NCBI GenBank assembly: GCA_040758525.1
Contig: JBFLVQ010000423.1
Span: forward strand, 1 to 8,452
Source of the DNA: JBFLVQ01 sp040758525
GTDB taxonomy: Bacteria; Acidobacteriota; Blastocatellia; Chloracidobacteriales; JADJPF01
Length of the DNA stretch: 8,452 bases
Reading direction: 5' to 3'
Positions 8,001-8,452 of this stretch are shown piece after piece. Each line of letters begins with the position of its first letter. Position 1 is the stretch's first letter. The notes under the pieces are model-generated. The model did no database searches, was not told where the DNA came from, and saw only the letters and a list, made by a program, of their open reading frames with translations. Made by a program: the position numbers and the translations under genes.

Positions 8001-8337
8001 CCGTGCAGAGATGTATCATCTATATCAACAGATCCATATTGTTGGAGTAAGCGAGACTCATCTAGAGACACTCTTTGAATTAGCCCATAGCAGTGAGCCA
8101 GCGGTGGCGCAAGAGGCTGTTGCCGCGATTGGCAGCGGATGGCTTTTCAATCCTAATCAGGTCTTATTGGGTTTATCAGGGAGTCGGCGTGCATTGTTGG
8201 AAGACTTAGCTCATTCCTCAAACATAAAGGTCGCTAAGATGGCTGCACATCATTTGATAGAATCTACCGGAATGAGCTTAACCGAGAGGACTAGGCATTT
8301 TATTGAGCGTTATCAGGTTGATTTAAGACAGAAGTAA
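5044..8337 (+). CDS. TgpA-like transmembrane transglutaminase-like protein with a long extra C-terminal domain
   Basis: This 1097-aa protein starts inside the DUF58 stop (ATGA overlap). Residues about 12-208 hold a cluster of hydrophobic helices and 209-365 a beta-rich region, together matching TgpA_N/DUF3488. The transglutaminase-like core follows at about 400-520, with all three catalytic residues in place: Cys456 in GHCEYF, His500 in DAHSWVEVYF and Asp517 in FDPTP. A transmembrane helix at about 605-622 leads to a DUF4129-like tail (about 660-732, with NQTPLEFAQ and YYNLVRYRG). Typical relatives of about 650-750 aa end there. This one continues: a basic RRR, a further membrane helix (749-770) and a helical region to 1097 with two HEAT-like repeats near its end. 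By the positive-inside rule, the catalytic domain and the extension both face the periplasm. TgpA of Pseudomonas aeruginosa is a known relative needed for growth; the substrate is unknown. No internal stop or frameshift is seen, so the extension is read as one protein. I leave the symbol empty because of the altered architecture. Confidence 0.93.
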   Translation: MKGLSLIERYFKTCSYLLMAIGFTTLSLTGQVDLPSVLLYIIALVLSWRSDRPNSRLQISARTANWLAISFIPLTYFDWRYVSSSYTGPLIHYALFISIFNLFKVKADRDWVFLYLIAIFEVLLAATLTIDFLFIVMLSIFVLVTLATLEAFEIRRSHREVYEPREERLLNRLGRVLPIRRIIYLVGVTFVMVILIGLIATPIFLLIPRFNSGFMAQSFGATMVSITGFSDIVELGQVGNIKKNEQVVMHVRLKPVNREMKILPKWRGVALSQYNGKSWREPPGEPRKVVRAINNQYQLEQRSVEEAQIVEQIFYLEPLNTPVVFIANRPLSISDQLTTLYRAQLSGTLTTADHSYKQISYTAYSDLARPSDVQLRNDEKSYDDETKDRYLQLPTLDPRIAELARKITANSNTRFDKAITIEQYLRSNYGYTLEQRRTNEPDPLADFLFNIRAGHCEYFASAMVIMLRSVGVAARIVNGFQTGEYNEVGNVYMVRQSDAHSWVEVYFPENDRWVEFDPTPAAGFSQYQSGLVTTLKKYVGALRILWLDYVVTYDSQRQSYLAVSIQRALFRYKLKIDQYQVSLRQYLLALYAQMATGKTFTQHSGNWIALFMLMLMLIGFWRVRHLIKQWRLAPTNVFSSWLGRLLVLPWLRWRARTNPQQSAVIFYNEMLALLAHWGIFKLPNQTPLEFAQEKNLAEVRLITDYYNLVRYRGSELGEEQREEVAEVLSKLRKRRPGIKEVKLPLLNRRRLALIAMLISLPVTILVVLYYYNEHRLGKEATIASIHLSRFKPENVSELLNNTVVAVRSESGDSDTELLTASSRKFAEQSQYLAINNQTPWEENFEPATAPLRDHLESLFARPEIDLWEQAAARREFRLSGYLDLSQQQRQTAEQLSYRLGMSVTTILLWKAHILLRDGKNDDCERELALVISLGDHLRQDYSFINMLLGYTVMARGAIALGKYHQMFEKPEQAKDWFEFSKICYRRRAEMYHLYQQIHIVGVSETHLETLFELAHSSEPAVAQEAVAAIGSGWLFNPNQVLLGLSGSRRALLEDLAHSSNIKVAKMAAHHLIESTGMSLTERTRHFIERYQVDLRQK

Positions 8338-8370
8338 TCACCGAGAAAGGGTTAATCCTTAAAGTGGTGA
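8338..8370 (+). terminator. Possible weak terminator after the three-gene operon
   Basis: TCACC (8338-8342) pairs with GGTGA (8366-8370). Inside it, AAGGG (8347-8351) pairs with TCCTT (8356-8360, one G-T wobble) around TTAA. The two stems are separated by an internal loop. It begins directly after the stop codon, but no T-run follows. The remaining bases to 8452 hold no gene I can support. Confidence 0.35.
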
Positions 8371-8452
8371 TGTAGATCTTCGTTTAATGGTTGGGTTGTA
8401 CGTTCATTATGCCATTCTCTGCGTATCGCATTATACTGACCAGTAGTACTAT

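Noticed and set aside
8430..8437. TATAAT (minus) and TATACT (plus) hexamers near the right edge, considered as promoters
   Set aside because: No acceptable -35 is visible for the plus strand, and the minus -35 would fall outside the window.

Overview
The window looks like ordinary chromosome from a free-living, diderm bacterium of moderately low GC (low-to-mid 40s % by eye). Asn/Thr/Ser-rich linkers behind lipoprotein cysteines, the Ig/TIG-type secreted protein and the overall gene style remind me of Acidobacteriota (Blastocatellia-like). That placement is inference only. There is no 16S, phage, IS element or CRISPR array, and composition is even across the window.

Layout. (1) Positions 1-380 carry the 3' end of a secreted protein with an Ig-like and a TIG-like domain, closed by a strong hairpin at 424-454. 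(2) Positions 381-675 are an intergenic stretch with a 17-bp dyad and a plausible sigma-70 promoter. (3) Positions 676-2267 hold two tandem lipoprotein genes. Together they contain three copies of one recognisable but, to me, unnamed domain: a YP motif, then an FY/WY...W helix, then a strand-rich end. (4) Positions 2294-2323 form a hairpin with T-runs on both sides, a likely bidirectional terminator. It lies between the lipoprotein operon and a convergent tRNA-Val(CAC) gene at 2347-2418 (minus), which has its own good promoter at 2454-2483. (5) Positions 2660-8337 hold a three-gene plus-strand operon: a MoxR-type AAA+ ATPase, a membrane-anchored DUF58 protein and a TgpA-type transmembrane transglutaminase-like protein. 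The last two genes overlap by ATGA.

How the genes work together. MoxR ATPase, DUF58 and DUF3488/transglutaminase is a widely conserved trio. The MoxR ATPase is thought to act as a chaperone or remodeller on the membrane/VWA-like DUF58 partner. The transglutaminase-like protein places a Cys-His-Asp domain in the periplasm and is probably an envelope-maintenance enzyme. The two lipoproteins are also envelope proteins but are a separate transcription unit, so any functional link is not shown.

The most unusual item is the TgpA-like protein. At 1097 aa it is much longer than the roughly 650-750 aa expected. After the usual DUF4129 tail it has an extra transmembrane helix and a helical domain of about 325 residues, ending in two HEAT-like repeats that share LAHSS, probably in the periplasm. 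I see no clearly new defence or mobile system here.
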